Shown here: positions 1-11,934 of the stretch, piece after piece
How positions within the stretch are numbered: position 1 is the stretch's first letter
How the letters are laid out: each line of letters starts with the position of its first letter
DNA from: Nematostella vectensis
Lineage: Eukaryota; Cnidaria; Anthozoa; Actiniaria; Edwardsiidae
Length of the DNA: 64,000 nt
Assembly (NCBI RefSeq): GCF_932526225.1
Contig: NC_064036.1
Location: 17,382,953-17,446,952, forward strand
Direction: 5' to 3'
Notes under the pieces: model-generated
The model's input: the letters and a program-made list of their open reading frames with translations, nothing else
Database searches by the model: none
Told to the model about the DNA's origin: nothing
Made by a program: the position numbers and the translations under genes

Positions 1-1290
1 CCCCAACCCAAACCCAAACCCAAACCCCAAACCCAACCCAACCCCAACCCCAACCCCAACCCCAACCCTAACCCTAACCCTAACCCTACCCTACCCTAAC
101 CCCAACCCCAACCCCAACCCTAACCCCAACCCCAACCCCAATCCCAACCCAAACCCTTACCCTACCCTACCCTACCCCAACCCCAACCCCAACCCTAACA
201 CTAACGTAACCCTAACCCTAACCCTAACCCTAACCCTAACCTAACCCTAACCCTAACCTAACCCTAACCCTAACCTAACCACCCTAACCCTAACCCTAAC
301 CCTAACCCTAACCCTAACCCTAACCCTAACCCTTACCCTAACCTAACCCTAACCCTAACCCTAACCCTAACCCTAACCCTAACCCTAACCCTAACCCTAA
401 CCCTAACCCTAACCCTAACCCTAACCCTAACCCCAACCCTACAACCCTAACCCTAACCCTAACCCCAACCCCAACCCCAACCCCAACCCTAACCCTTACC
501 CTAACCTAACCCTAACCCTAACCCTAACCCTAACCCTAACCCTAACCCAAACCCTAACCCAAACCCTAACCCAAACCCTAACCCCAACCCCAACCCAACC
601 CCAACCCCAAGCCAAACCCCAACCCTACAACCCTAACCCCAACCCCAACCCCAACCCCAACCCCAATCCCAACCCAAACCCTTACCCTACCCTAACCCTA
701 ACCCTAACCCTAACCCTAACCCTAACCCTAACCCTAACCCTAACCCTAACCCTAACCCTAACCCTAACCCTAACCTAACCCTAACCCTAACCTAACCCTA
801 ACCCTAACCCTAACCCTAACCCTAACCCTAACCCTAACCCCAACCCCAACCCCAACCCAACCCAACCCAACCCAACCCAACCCCAACCCCAAGCCAAACC
901 CCAACCCCAACCCCAACCCTACAACCCTAACCCTAACCCTAACCCCAACCCCAACCCCAACCCCAACCCTAACCCTAACCCTAACCCCAACCCCAACCCC
1001 AACCCAACCCAACCCAACCCCAACCCCAAGCCAAACCCCAACCCCAACCCTACAACCCTAACCCTAACCCTAACCCCAACCCCAATCCCAACCCAAACCC
1101 TTACCCTACCCTAACCCTAACCCTAACCCTAACCCTAACCCTAACCCTAACCCTAACCCTAACCCTACCCTAACCCTAACCCCAGCCTCAACCCTAACCC
1201 TACCGTAACCCTAACAATACCCATACCCTACAACCCTAACCCTACCGTAACCCTACCCTACCCTGCCCTAAGCCCAACCCTAATCCCTAA
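1..1290. repeat. Telomeric repeat tract with variant units
   Basis: The tract is dominated by tandem CCCTAA, the C-rich strand of the TTAGGG telomere repeat of most animals, and the orientation fits a left chromosome end. Canonical runs (for example 190-430, 510-545, 690-840 and 1100-1170) alternate with variant blocks of CCCCAA, CCCAAA, CCCAA and CCCTA. A longer composite block containing CCAAGCCAAACCCCAA followed by CCCTACAACCCTAA recurs near 607, 890 and 1026. This shows larger-scale duplication inside the tract. The outermost bases are variant rather than canonical, so the assembly probably ends inside the proximal telomere. Open frames here are repeat artefacts. Confidence 0.95.
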
Positions 1291-1295
1291 CCGGT

Positions 1296-1925
1296 CTATT
1301 GGTCTACCCCAACGAAACTAAGGCTATGAGGGACCCCACTATAGTTTACCCTTTTTTAACTTTTTTGGGGTAAAACTGAAAACGGGGTGTACTCTTCTGT
1401 GTTTCTACCCCAACGAAACTAATGCTATGAGGGATCCTTATGGCCTTTTTTAACTTTTTGAGGGTAAAACTCAAAACGGGGTGTACTCTTCTTGGTATCC
1501 ACCCCAACGAAACTAAGGCTATGAGGGATCCCTATAGTTTTCCCTTTTTTGGGGGTAAAACTCAACACGGGGGAGGGGGTACTCTCATCGGGGTCTACCC
1601 CAACGAAACTAAGGCTATGAGGGACCCCACTAAAGTTTACCCTTTTTTAACTTTTTTGGGGTAAAACTGAAAACGGGGTGTACTCTTCTGTGTATCTACC
1701 CCAACGAAACTAATGCTATGAGGGATCCTTATGGCCTTTTTTAACTTTGAGGGTAAAACTCAAAACGGGGTGTACTCTTCTCGGTATCTACCCCAACGAA
1801 ACTAAGGCTATGAGGGATCCCTATAGTTTTCACTTTTTTGGGGGTAAAACTCAACACGGGGGGGGGGGGGGTACTCTCATCGGGGTCTACCTCAACGAAC
1901 CTAAGGCTATGACTGAACGCCTCTG
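1296..1925. repeat. Subtelomeric satellite, about 97-bp units in a three-unit higher order
   Basis: The motif ACCCCAACGAAACT (last copy diverged) starts at 1306, 1407, 1501, 1597, 1698, 1790 and 1889. The spacings of 101, 94, 96, 101, 92 and 99 bp make a three-unit super-repeat of about 291-292 bp. The three subunits differ in their tails: one ends in a TTTTTTGGGG stretch, one in a TTTTTGAGGG stretch and one in a long G run. Short frames that run through the array encode a repeated Asn-Glu-Thr-Lys-Ala-Met-Arg-Asp peptide, which I regard as accidental. Its place directly beside the telomere is typical of subtelomeric satellites. Confidence 0.85.
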
Positions 1926-2390
1926 TCAGAATCGGTGCTGGAACGCATAGGCGAACAAGGAAAGAGAACGGGCTTGTCCGCTCTGGGGCTGGGGTGGAGC
2001 TTACCCCTTATCGCCTATCTCTAAGCCTACAACCTACCCCTAGTTATTTTTTTATTAATGTTTAAAATGTGAAATTGACATTACACTGGCGACATTTGAT
2101 TTGTTCACTACTTTTAATTATAAGTTCTCTCTGTTTGATAATCCCAGCCTCGCCGGATTAATATAAATGTGCTACTTTACAGTTACAGTTACATGCCTAT
2201 ACAATCACTTTTACCTAACGTTGCGTTGGGACAGAAATGATATCCCGAAGTAAAGAGTCCTCGTTCTGTATCGCGATAGGACACACATCCCTATGTTCCT
2301 CTGAAGATTTGCGTGTGCGCATATGTTAGCGAGTAAAAGTTAGGGACGACTAACAATTTGTCTATTCAGCAGGTGACCCCGGCTACAAAT
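1926..2390. other. Subtelomeric non-coding stretch
   Basis: I see no gene, no clear repeat and no RNA motif. It separates the satellite from the 3' end of the KDZ transposase gene. An ATTAAA-like poly(A) signal in minus orientation lies just past that gene's stop codon and may serve it. Confidence 0.5.
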
Positions 2391-5300
2391 TTAATGGAAT
2401 TCTACCATAGATAAGTTACCATATGTGGATTTGTTAAAGCCCTCGTAACGCCATAACGCCTCGCAAAACGTACGCATGTTTTCTGTTGCACATAACAGTA
2501 CTAGCGCGCCGTGATTAGCCATATGCGAGTGACTATCAAAGTAAGCAATTTGAGTGCCGCTGATCACGAAAAGTGCAGACCTACAACTTATCGTAAGGCA
2601 AGCTAGATTGAAAGACCCCACAGGAGGAACGGCATTTTGTAACTGATATACGATTGTTGTTTCCTCGTGCGGATCTTCTAGGCGGACGGGTAAGGTCTCA
2701 CGAATGGAGCAGTCAAACCATGGTGCGAGATAGCCTGCGGCTTCCTCTATGGAGAGGTACCGCGTGGGAAGGCTGCTCCTTTGCAGGTCATAAATCCTGT
2801 TTCCCTGCTCGATACCTACGCACATTGCAGCAACGTTACTTTCTGGGAGCAAAGCGGACGGACGCGGGAGCAAAAGAGATTTGCCCCAGAAAATATGGCC
2901 AATTACCAAGGCAATTACGCTGCATGCACTGCTTCCGTTTCTACCGTTGAATGTTCCTTGACTTATTGTTTCAGGGAAACACCAGGCGTGGACGCCTTGG
3001 CCTAAGTCTTTAGACTGTATGGCTGTAGACGGAATTGCGTCGTCTCCTTCGTCATCGCTACTCTCATCAGACTCCTCTTCGTCATCTTCTTCCTCCTCGT
3101 TTTCTTCTTCATCAGGCGTCTGCAGAGTGTCACGGAACTCCTCCAAGTCTTCATTTAGTACAGGGGCAAAGGAAGAAAAGCCTGACGAAATTTGCCGCAT
3201 CGCAAATTCGATCCCTTGTTGAACCAGGGCCAGCTTTCCCCTGAGGACACCCTCTCTGAGGGAGTTGGATTCGTAACGTCGTCTCTGTCGATAAAGAATA
3301 GTATAATAATGAATTTACAACATAACAAAAATATATTGATATATTGATATTCAATTGCTCGTCGAATTCGAATTAGCGCTAATATTGCATTACATATGCA
3401 TTTTGTTGGCTGGATTAAACTTGATCACCTGTTGTGGGGGCTCAGTTGTGATATCTATCGGCAAAACCTGGTTGCCTGTGTCACCTGTTAAAAGAAAACA
3501 AGCATATTTAATTTCACTATTGGAAACATTTTTCAACATTTATCATTACTTCTTATCAATGTAGCATTTTTGGATTACAAAATCAATTCAGGAAAGGCGA
3601 TATTACCTGCAAGAAAGTCTTCAAGTTTTTCTTTTTGCAGCTCCAACGACGGTAACAAGTTTCTGCAGTAGTAAAGCAAAAAGGAGCGCATCTCCCTTTT
3701 CACCACCTGTCTTTCCTCGGTATACCGCCGCCTCTCCATCTCTAAGTCTACCAGAAGACGCTTGGTACGCACTGGAACTAGAAACGAAATAGACAAAACA
3801 GAAACAAAAATAAAAATCAAATGCCTATCACTGCGTTCACATTAGCGCCGTAACATATCTAATTATCGTGTAAAAATAAAACTTGTTTTGATAATAATAG
3901 AAGCAAATTAGCCTATTCAAATCCAATGTGGATTTCCTTGCGTCCACTTGTCTATATAGGGCAAGGCTAACGTTTCGCGTCTTGTATGAACTCAGTATGA
4001 ATATATCTTACTTGCTGAATCATCCTCATGCCTATCGCACCACGGAAATTGGCCGACCTCCATTTGGCTCATGGATATCTTCCTGCCGTCAAGCTTCTCC
4101 CAAGCATCTACCAGGACAGCTGCCTCTGTTTTTGTTTGCGATATTTTTTTGCGCAGTTTACTTCTTTGCTTGCCACTATCTAAAACATAAAAACACAAAA
4201 TACAGAACTTTCTATTCACTTTTAAGCTTTGTTTGAAAGCATGGGACATTCATAAAATACACTCAAAACATTTTACTGCTGATAAAGTAGTTTAGTCCCT
4301 GAACTTCGCTGTCATGCTCCTGCTACTGTGTTGTACATGCAACCCAGAGGAGTAAAAGGGAGTCCAGGAATGAACTAAAACAGCCTTAAACGCCGCTACT
4401 GTAGTACAAACCTGTCATCTTCGACATGTTGTAGGCCGCCTGGGAGATAGCGTAGTGGGCAGCAACTATCCTCTGTTTGAGATAGGCAAGAGTTTTGCCC
4501 TTGAGCCGGGTTTCGGTGCCATCAACATCGAATGACAGCGAACATGGGGCTACCAGCTCCTTCTTTCTCTTGCTAGCAATGTCGAACACTTTCAACAGCT
4601 GTCTGTGAGTTGGTGACGCACGTTCACCAAGACTTTGGATGTGGCCCAGGAGCATGTCCTCTTCAGGAGAGGTCTTGTAAATAGTAGAGGCAGACTTCTC
4701 TTCAGCTTAAACATAAAAAAGTTGTGTTAAACTTATATACACCTATTTCACAAAAGGTTGTCAGTGCAAATGGCGAATGGTAAATAGCAGTTCTAAGCCC
4801 GAAAGGGGCTTACGGGTACTAATCATTCGTAAAATAAAAGGTGTTAAATAGATTCAAGCAATGTCAGAGCCATACATTGATGACCTTTCGTGGATAATTG
4901 TTTGATTTATCCATATTCTTCATCATTTAGTAGAAATTTGATAAGAACCATGGTAGTAGAACTGCCATTTGTCAATCGCCATTCGCCGTTTTCGCACTGA
5001 CAACGTTTTTTGAAATAGGTGTCCGATATTGCAATGCCTCTTGGTCAGTACCCATTGTACCCAGTTTTTTATGTGTCGGCTACTTTATGACTGAATGTTA
5101 TCAGAGGTCTCTGCGACATAAACCACTGCTGCAAGCATCGTACCTCGTGCAACTGCAATCACTTCGGCCTTCCACTCTTCAAAGGAAGCATCTACGCCCG
5201 CAAGCTTCTCGCTTATCTCTTGAGTCAGACCTTCTATACGTTTCTCTGCCTGTTGAGCATTTGAAAGCAAAGAATACAGCAACAACATTTCCGTTGTTCC

Positions 5301-8300
5301 GTTGTTGTCACTTGATATGACTTCCAACGTGGCCTAAAAGAAGAGTATATTACCTTGCTGTAACGCTGAGCCAATGAACGTGGGAGGGATTCTATCTTCC
5401 TCTGATTCCACTTTTGTGCATGCTCTGTAAGGAGCTCTTCCCGACCTAAAAACAAATCAGTTCAATCACATCTGAGAAATCTTAACTCAGTAAAGGGTGG
5501 TATAGGTGGTGAAGGTTGGCTAAGCAGCTTTCTCGCATTTAATTAATTATGGTAACAATAAGAAGTTAAACATACCCTCTGGAAGCATATGTTTAGTGGA
5601 CGACCCAAGTCGAGAAAAGTGGCTGTTTATCAGTTCGACCTCTTCGCCTGTTGTTGCGGCAGCACCCTCCTGCCATCGCCCTCCCCACTGCGGCTGTTGA
5701 AATAATACTCGTTACATGGTAACATCTGACAAATGTAAGCCCATTTTACAATAATAGGAACTGTGCATATACTTAACGTGCTGACCTGACAGTTCCAGGA
5801 ATGTGCCTTGGCGTGCATCACTGATAAGGCGGGCTTCATTTTTGACGCTGTGTCTGGATCATGCATCCGCAGCCAGGGCCAGTACTGACAAACTACGTCA
5901 TACCAAAAAAATTCGACTTCCTTTGGCAGAAAGTATGTTGTCTGGAGATAGTGCGCGTACCCATAAATCTCCCCGTGAAACATGTTCACTGCATTATGGG
6001 CAAGGGCATGTCTACATCCGGCGATTTCGAGACCTGTTTCAGAAAGGTTTTTCCTCTTCTTTGCCACATTCCCTGCAGCACGCCAGTTGCTTTCGCCACA
6101 CATGCCATTAGAACTGTCACTCTGGAATCAAGAATGTCATGGATTGCATAGAAAAAAGGGTTGCTAAATCAAACATGAACCAAATACGGTGGTACTCCGA
6201 TTTAGAGTTGGAAAGAGTGAAGAAAAGGAATACTCCCGTAAAATCCTGGATCCAACCATAATGTCTCGAGAGTACAGGAGAACAGAAATAGAACAATTTG
6301 AAAGTAACACTTTAACACTGTCAAGCCAGTATAGTACTTTAGTCAAACGAAGATTATAGGAAAAGCAATGAACTGAAACAAGAACGCCATTACTGCACTT
6401 GTAATGATCATCCCCAATGTTAAGGTTTGTTGTATATACCTTCTTCGTGGGGCACTGGTACACATTTTGCAAGTGTGCATCGACCTTTACGTTATTGGCA
6501 ATGAAGGCTTCACCGTAGTAACTGTCTGCTTTACGTCTACAAGAAGGTCCAAGTTGTAAGGTCAGCATAATATATAGTGTTACCCAAAGTTCCATGTTGA
6601 ACGCCCACCAGTGTCGTCACATAAAAACCAACAATGATATAAACGTTTGGCCGTGGCTATAAAAAACCGTGAAGAAGCATGTATGCTGTCATAACTGGCA
6701 GCTGTTTCGGTCTTATTGGCAATAACTGAGTGCAGAACCACCAGTAAACAGAAGAGCAGATACCTTTGCCCAAATGAAAACTGTAGTTAGCTGCACCAAT
6801 ATACAGCTGTCCAGCCATGGACAGCTTGTATGAGAGCTACAGTACCTCCACTACCACTATAAAGTAAAGTAACTTTAAAGCAGAAACCAGCTACTTGCAC
6901 TATTATGCTGGTTATTTTAATCTAAGCTTACCATGTTTTAATCTGAGCTAATCCAGATCCTTTGCTTTACTAACTTAAATGTTGTGAACTCAAAAGTTTT
7001 ACAAACATAGAATCAAGTTGTACATTATGAAGTAAATGAGCTTTGCACAAAACAGTACTCACTTTCCTGCAGATGCGAACCGGTAAAGCTTCATGTTACC
7101 ATCAACGTGCATGGAATGTGGCAGGTCGTCACAGGCTGGGCAGGTCATCCAGTCAAGTTGGCGGATTTTATCTATCTCAAACTGGCAATATTTCCATTCA
7201 CGAAATGCTGTCCGGAATGTCTGTGGATTGACTGTGCCAACCTACAGAAGAGATAACACAAGGACTGTATTGGCTGGAATAGGATACATTGAAAACTACC
7301 ACAATAGTACAGTGTAATTGTCAATCAGTGGCATGCCAAATGCATCTTCAGTAACTATTTTGTCATATGATGATATTTATGCTGGTAAAAAAGTCTTGTT
7401 GTGACAAGATATGATAGAAAACAACATCCAAAGAGTGGATTTCAATACACTTACTCGCCCTCTACACTTGGAGAACTCCTCAAGAGATTTGAGAAAGGCC
7501 CTTTCTGAGATGCCTGGCACCTGCTTCTGCAGCATGTCCCAGTAGACAAAGAGGCTATCATCAAAGGCGTAACATGCACCGGTTATGCTCCCTGGCCAGA
7601 AGCCGAGCTGCACAAGAATAATGGGGTGGTTACCCCCCCTTGTCTTATCACAACTGGTACAAACGTATCTCAGGTTATTCAGATCAAACCGCCCTAAAAA
7701 CAAATAATAAAAACATTTAAAGTCATTTTAAATGCACATTTTCAATGCACATATCTTTAACAAGTTACTGGATGGCAACAGTTATGAATTGATGGTAAAC
7801 ATACAATCTCACCAAAAGTTATTTTAGATTTGAAATTATAATATCATAATCGACTGCATAAGGAATTAAGTCAGAGCGATGTGGATAGAAGGGCTCAGGA
7901 GTCTGTGAGAAAAAGTGGACCCCAGGGGAAAATGAGCATACTGTAAGTAAGTATCTATGTTGTCAATGTACAAAGATATAGAATATTTGACCTTAGATTA
8001 AATAAATGTTCATGACCTGTAAATTGTATTAGCAATAATGTAACAATGCTATATACCTTTCATAGTCACAACAAATATATGTGATTCAAGGAATCCAGCT
8101 ATGCAGCATTTGTGGTTGCACTCAGGGCAATAGACCTCATCTTTAGTAGGGATACTTTTACCTTAAACACAATGTAAGCACCACAATATAAGCATTAGAA
8201 TAATACTGTTAAATACTTTGGACTTAAATACTTAAGGAAAACTGGTAATGGAAGAAAACTTTTCTCTGAAGAAACAACATTCTGTTCATTTACTGTATTG

Positions 8301-10533
8301 ATCTGTTTTTGTTTTGTTAAACATACACTGTACAGAGTGGCTTAAAGAAAACTACAAAGACATACACTGTAAGGCAAAGTAAAATATTAAACACACTACA
8401 GTAAATAATTATTTCAGCCACTTTTACTCTCATGCTTACTCTCATTTTTCCAGGTCTCTGAGGTAGTACACCATGATAAGCAGGGCACTATTGGAACATA
8501 ATGGCCCTTCACCAGTGCCTGTCTGTCATGGAATGGACTGCTTTTATGTACAGATATATCACACTCAGAACACAAAGCAGTTCTTGGTCCACAGTCTGAG
8601 CACTGTATACTTGGCATTTTATTAATACAAAGCATGCATGTTTGGCTGGGCATTACTGCAAACGACTCTAGTTTAGCATTGAATAGCTGAGAACGCAGAG
8701 ATTCCCAGCTTTCTTGTAGTGTGATGGATCTTTCGCTCCAGGAAGGCCTGTGCCTGCTCTGTCCCTCCCAGTTTCTCAGCAGTTCTCTTGCTCGGCTTAA
8801 AATATCCGTAAAATCATCTGCTTGTAAATACAAATACAAAAGGGTAAGAGGCACACTAAATTTAAAGGTGGGGCTGTATTTCTCTATGCATTTAGTAATT
8901 CAAATTCTCTGTTTTCATCATCTGCGAGTTTTACAGTTATAAGGTTTGGATTTTATGTAGCCCAGTGCCGTATCAAATTCCACTGAATTTGGTTTGGTGA
9001 GCAAGACAGAAAAAATCAAATTATGTAACAGTTGAACATAATTACAAAAAAATAAAAATAAAAGTTAAATAAATAAATAAATGAATGGATGGATGGATGA
9101 ATGAATGAATAAATAATAAATATCACCATGTCTTTCTACTGCAAACTATTAGTAGATACATTATTGATGCATTTGGAATAAAAAATGTCTGTTTACCTGA
9201 CAAATCTGCATTTTCTCCATCATTTGGAATGCAGTGTTCTGCTGTCTCTTCAGTCTCTGTAAGATTATATTGATTTATCATAAATATAAAGTAAGCTTAT
9301 AAATGTTACAGTAGATTTTTAGCACCATTGACACATACTGATAACAATGTCACATTTGATAAAATCATGTTGCTGTGTCAGTCCCTTATGCAAGTGATTA
9401 CATCAGGGAATCGAAAAAGAATAATTAAAATGGCAAATTCAACTTTCAAATTGATTGGGGTGTCCAACTTTGAAACTGAGGAATGGAACTGAGGAGCTCC
9501 CAGCTCCTTGGGACAAAACTGCTCTGAGGTAATAGGAGGCATCCGCCATTTTGCTAGCTCGTTACTCATGCATGCGCAGACACTTACCGAATTACATTTC
9601 TGCGCACATGACCGGCTTGATGTTAAGAGTCAATTCAAGCGCATTTGCTATTTGATCATAATCGTCAATTCATTTACGCGATCATGTTGAGTCCACTGAC
9701 CCTGCCAGCTTTAAGTGCTTCAGAGCATGCACGTATTGGTGCCATTCAAGGATTGTTTGAGTGCTTGCAGCCATGGAGAATAGATTCTACAGAAGACTTT
9801 GTGAGACTTGATCTTTGTTTCATTATAGCGCTTTAATTATGTAAATAATACTTGAAAATGTGTTATAAAACGCTATAATAGTTCTACAGAAGTTCCGTGG
9901 CTACCGCCACTTCATCATTAATATTCTAGCGCTTTATATCACCTATATATTTCAAGTGGTGATCCTCTATTCAACTAGCCTGCTGACGGGAAATATTCAA
10001 CTTGAAATAGCTTTTCAAGTAAACCTCCAGCCCAACTTGTTACAAAAACCAGCACAGTAGATACTATTAGGGGGAAATAACATATTGGCAGTAGTAATGT
10101 TTTACAGGAACAACAAATAGACAAGATAAAAAAGTGTTTAGACTGAGCACTCACACATTCATCTTGACAACTAACCTTCGCCAGAGACGTCAAACTCGGG
10201 GTTCAGCCTCTTTTCTTTAGATTTTTTCTGACCTTTATACGTCCCTTTGTTATTTCTGAGTCCCGTGGCTGGATCGGTAGAAAATAAAAATCGAACCGGT
10301 TTCCTCTTTCGCTTTGATTTTACTTCTTGCCGATCAAGCAAGTTTCTGCCTTCTTTGAGAAGTTCTTCTACGGATTTCTTTCTTTTACCTACAAAAAAAT
10401 AGACGAGGAGGTAAAAAAAAATCGCCAAAGGCTCCCATCGTTTACACATCTCCAAAAGAGCCTTTGATGATGGTCAGTAAAAGCTTAAACAGCGCTGAAC
10501 TGCGTCCCACTTACCACGAGATTTGGGCACCAT
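2391..10533 (-). CDS. KDZ-type (Kyakuja-Dileera-Zisupton) transposase, 17 exons, with C-terminal cysteine-protease-like domain
   Basis: Predicted exons: 10533-10515, 10388-10176, 9256-9197, 8820-8440, 8161-8057, 7693-7455, 7241-7063, 6536-6440, 6121-5786, 5693-5576, 5445-5354, 5333-5144, 4705-4412, 4179-4012, 3777-3607, 3484-3429 and 3284-2391. All have GT-AG borders and matching phases, giving 1203 residues without a stop. Seen: a basic N-terminus (exons 1-2); a cysteine cluster of the CxC2 kind found with KDZ transposases (residues 98-340, paired C-x2-C motifs, then RFDL and GFWPGS); an RNase-H-type core with HVDGNMKLYR (Asp386), the CGESNW and ETGL-CRHA motifs, YDVVCQYWPWL (Asp506) and GEEVELINS (Glu560/561/563); then charged helices. 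The last exon carries an acidic run and a domain with NGRNGSSACSVIAL (Cys about 1027) and FDSHSH (His about 1158), which resembles a papain-like peptidase. The family should cut and paste DNA. Terminal inverted repeats were not identified, so mobile or domesticated status is open. The family call is strong; the protease call is inference. Confidence 0.8.
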
Positions 10534-10689
10534 ATTGGATGTGTGATACCTAGACGCTGCGCCGAACGCTTTATAATTCACTTGTCCATGCGCATGACAA
10601 TGAATTAATGACTATCATTAATTCAGTGGTCAAATAACATTTAAGGATAATCGTTAATTCATTCTCGAGACCGTGTTGCATGGCTGCCG

Positions 10690-10889
10690 NNNNNNNNNNN
10701 NNNNNNNNNNNNNNNNNNNNNNNNNNNNNNNNNNNNNNNNNNNNNNNNNNNNNNNNNNNNNNNNNNNNNNNNNNNNNNNNNNNNNNNNNNNNNNNNNNNN
10801 NNNNNNNNNNNNNNNNNNNNNNNNNNNNNNNNNNNNNNNNNNNNNNNNNNNNNNNNNNNNNNNNNNNNNNNNNNNNNNNNNNNNNNNNN
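10690..10889. other. Assembly gap, 200 N
   Basis: Exactly 200 undetermined bases, the round number used for gaps of unknown size. It lies 157 bp upstream of the KDZ start codon and about 340 bp upstream of the D8C exon. The promoter of the first and the missing first exon of the second could lie in it. Confidence 0.98.
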
Positions 10890-11226
10890 TGTAACATTTG
10901 CCAAGATCGTATTTATCTCCCATTTTGAACATGGAAAACACTTCACGTATCGTTAATTTCTAGCCCTAGCCTTGTGTCGTAGCCGTCTGGTTCCGATTCT
11001 CGTGTGCCGCAGGCGAGCGTATGCCCACTCATGTTGTAGAAATGCATAGATGCGGCACCCACGCACCAGGCTATCTGAACGGATCTAATCCAAGTGCGGC
11101 TGAGGGAATCGTCTCTCGTCAAGTCTGCCTCTCCGCTTCTAGGCAGAGCTTAAGTCTATTAGTTTTTTTGATCGCTTATTCTGAACTGATGTGCAAATGA
11201 TATATGTTGCTTAATGTTATTCACAG

Positions 11227-11657
11227 AATGCCGCCATTACCAAATCCTGAACTCACCTGACCGAGCACAGGGCCAACTTTCTAATAACGTCTTGCGCTGT
11301 GACAGAAATGACATCAAAGGAAAAGGCTGGTACCGCTTTACTGGAGCAGCAGGGAACGCCATGCCTACAAAATGTGTCCCAATTCGCCGTTGTGGAACCC
11401 ACGCCCCTGGTTGGATGGTTGGAAGACAGCCTTCTCCTATAGAAGGCAGGGTCAGACGAACAGTGTGTTTCAACTGGGCCGGAAACTGCTGCAAATGGAG
11501 GCAGAATATCCTGGTGAGGAACTGTGGTCACTTTCTGGTCTATGAGCTTGACAAGACCCCTGCGTGCCACTTGAGGTTTTGTGGGAATGCCGGTGGACTT
11601 CCTCCTCCACCTACGACTGTCCGACCGCCTTTTACGCGCCCAAACAAGTGCCAGTAA
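11227..11657 (+). CDS. D8C (uromodulin/GP2-like) domain exon of a secreted protein, partial
   Basis: The exon follows a TTCACAG acceptor and is open for about 143 residues to a TAA stop. It matches the D8C domain of uromodulin, GP2 and OIT3-type extracellular proteins. Visible hallmarks are WYRFTGAAGNAMPTKCV, then RRCGTHAPGW, VCFNW, a CC pair followed by W, NCGHFLVYEL and a closing C-x-L-x-F-C. The Pro/Thr-rich tail (PPPPTTVRPPFTRPNKCQ) looks like a linker. The stop overlaps a good donor (CCA then GTAAGT), so the gene may end here or splice onward. No signal-peptide exon is visible upstream. It may lie in the N gap or left of it, so this is a partial model. The expected role is extracellular, in mucosal or matrix adhesion, with no catalytic function. 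Confidence 0.7.
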
Positions 11658-11934
11658 GTATTACCCTACCGCAGGGCCCATACGCGCGCGATATGTAACG
11701 TAAGATAAGTATCCTTGCTTAGCCACCCGATACAAGGCTTTGGCGCTGCAATAGTTATGGGTTTGGCTTAACTTAGAAGCATGTTGTTCCCATTGCTAGA
11801 GAAAACAGCCGACGGCCTTGTCCCAACACTGCACTTACTGCACCCACCGGTGCTGTGAGTGTACCATGTTGGGAGGCTCTACGAAGTTGTTCGCCAGGAT
11901 CTTCTGTTTAGTGGTCAGTTGAGCGAGGCTTAAG
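11658..11934. other. Short non-coding interval
   Basis: I see nothing definite. The sequence may be the start of an intron if the D8C gene continues, or the 5' flank or intron of the following small coiled-coil gene. Confidence 0.35.

Noticed and set aside
770..1950. Gly/Val/Arg or Asn-Glu-Thr-Lys repeat frames in the telomeric and satellite region
   Set aside because: Translations of telomeric and satellite repeats, not genes.
2654..3244. Plus-strand frames, including a polyserine frame
   Set aside because: Antisense shadows of the last KDZ exon. The serine run mirrors the acidic Glu/Asp stretch.
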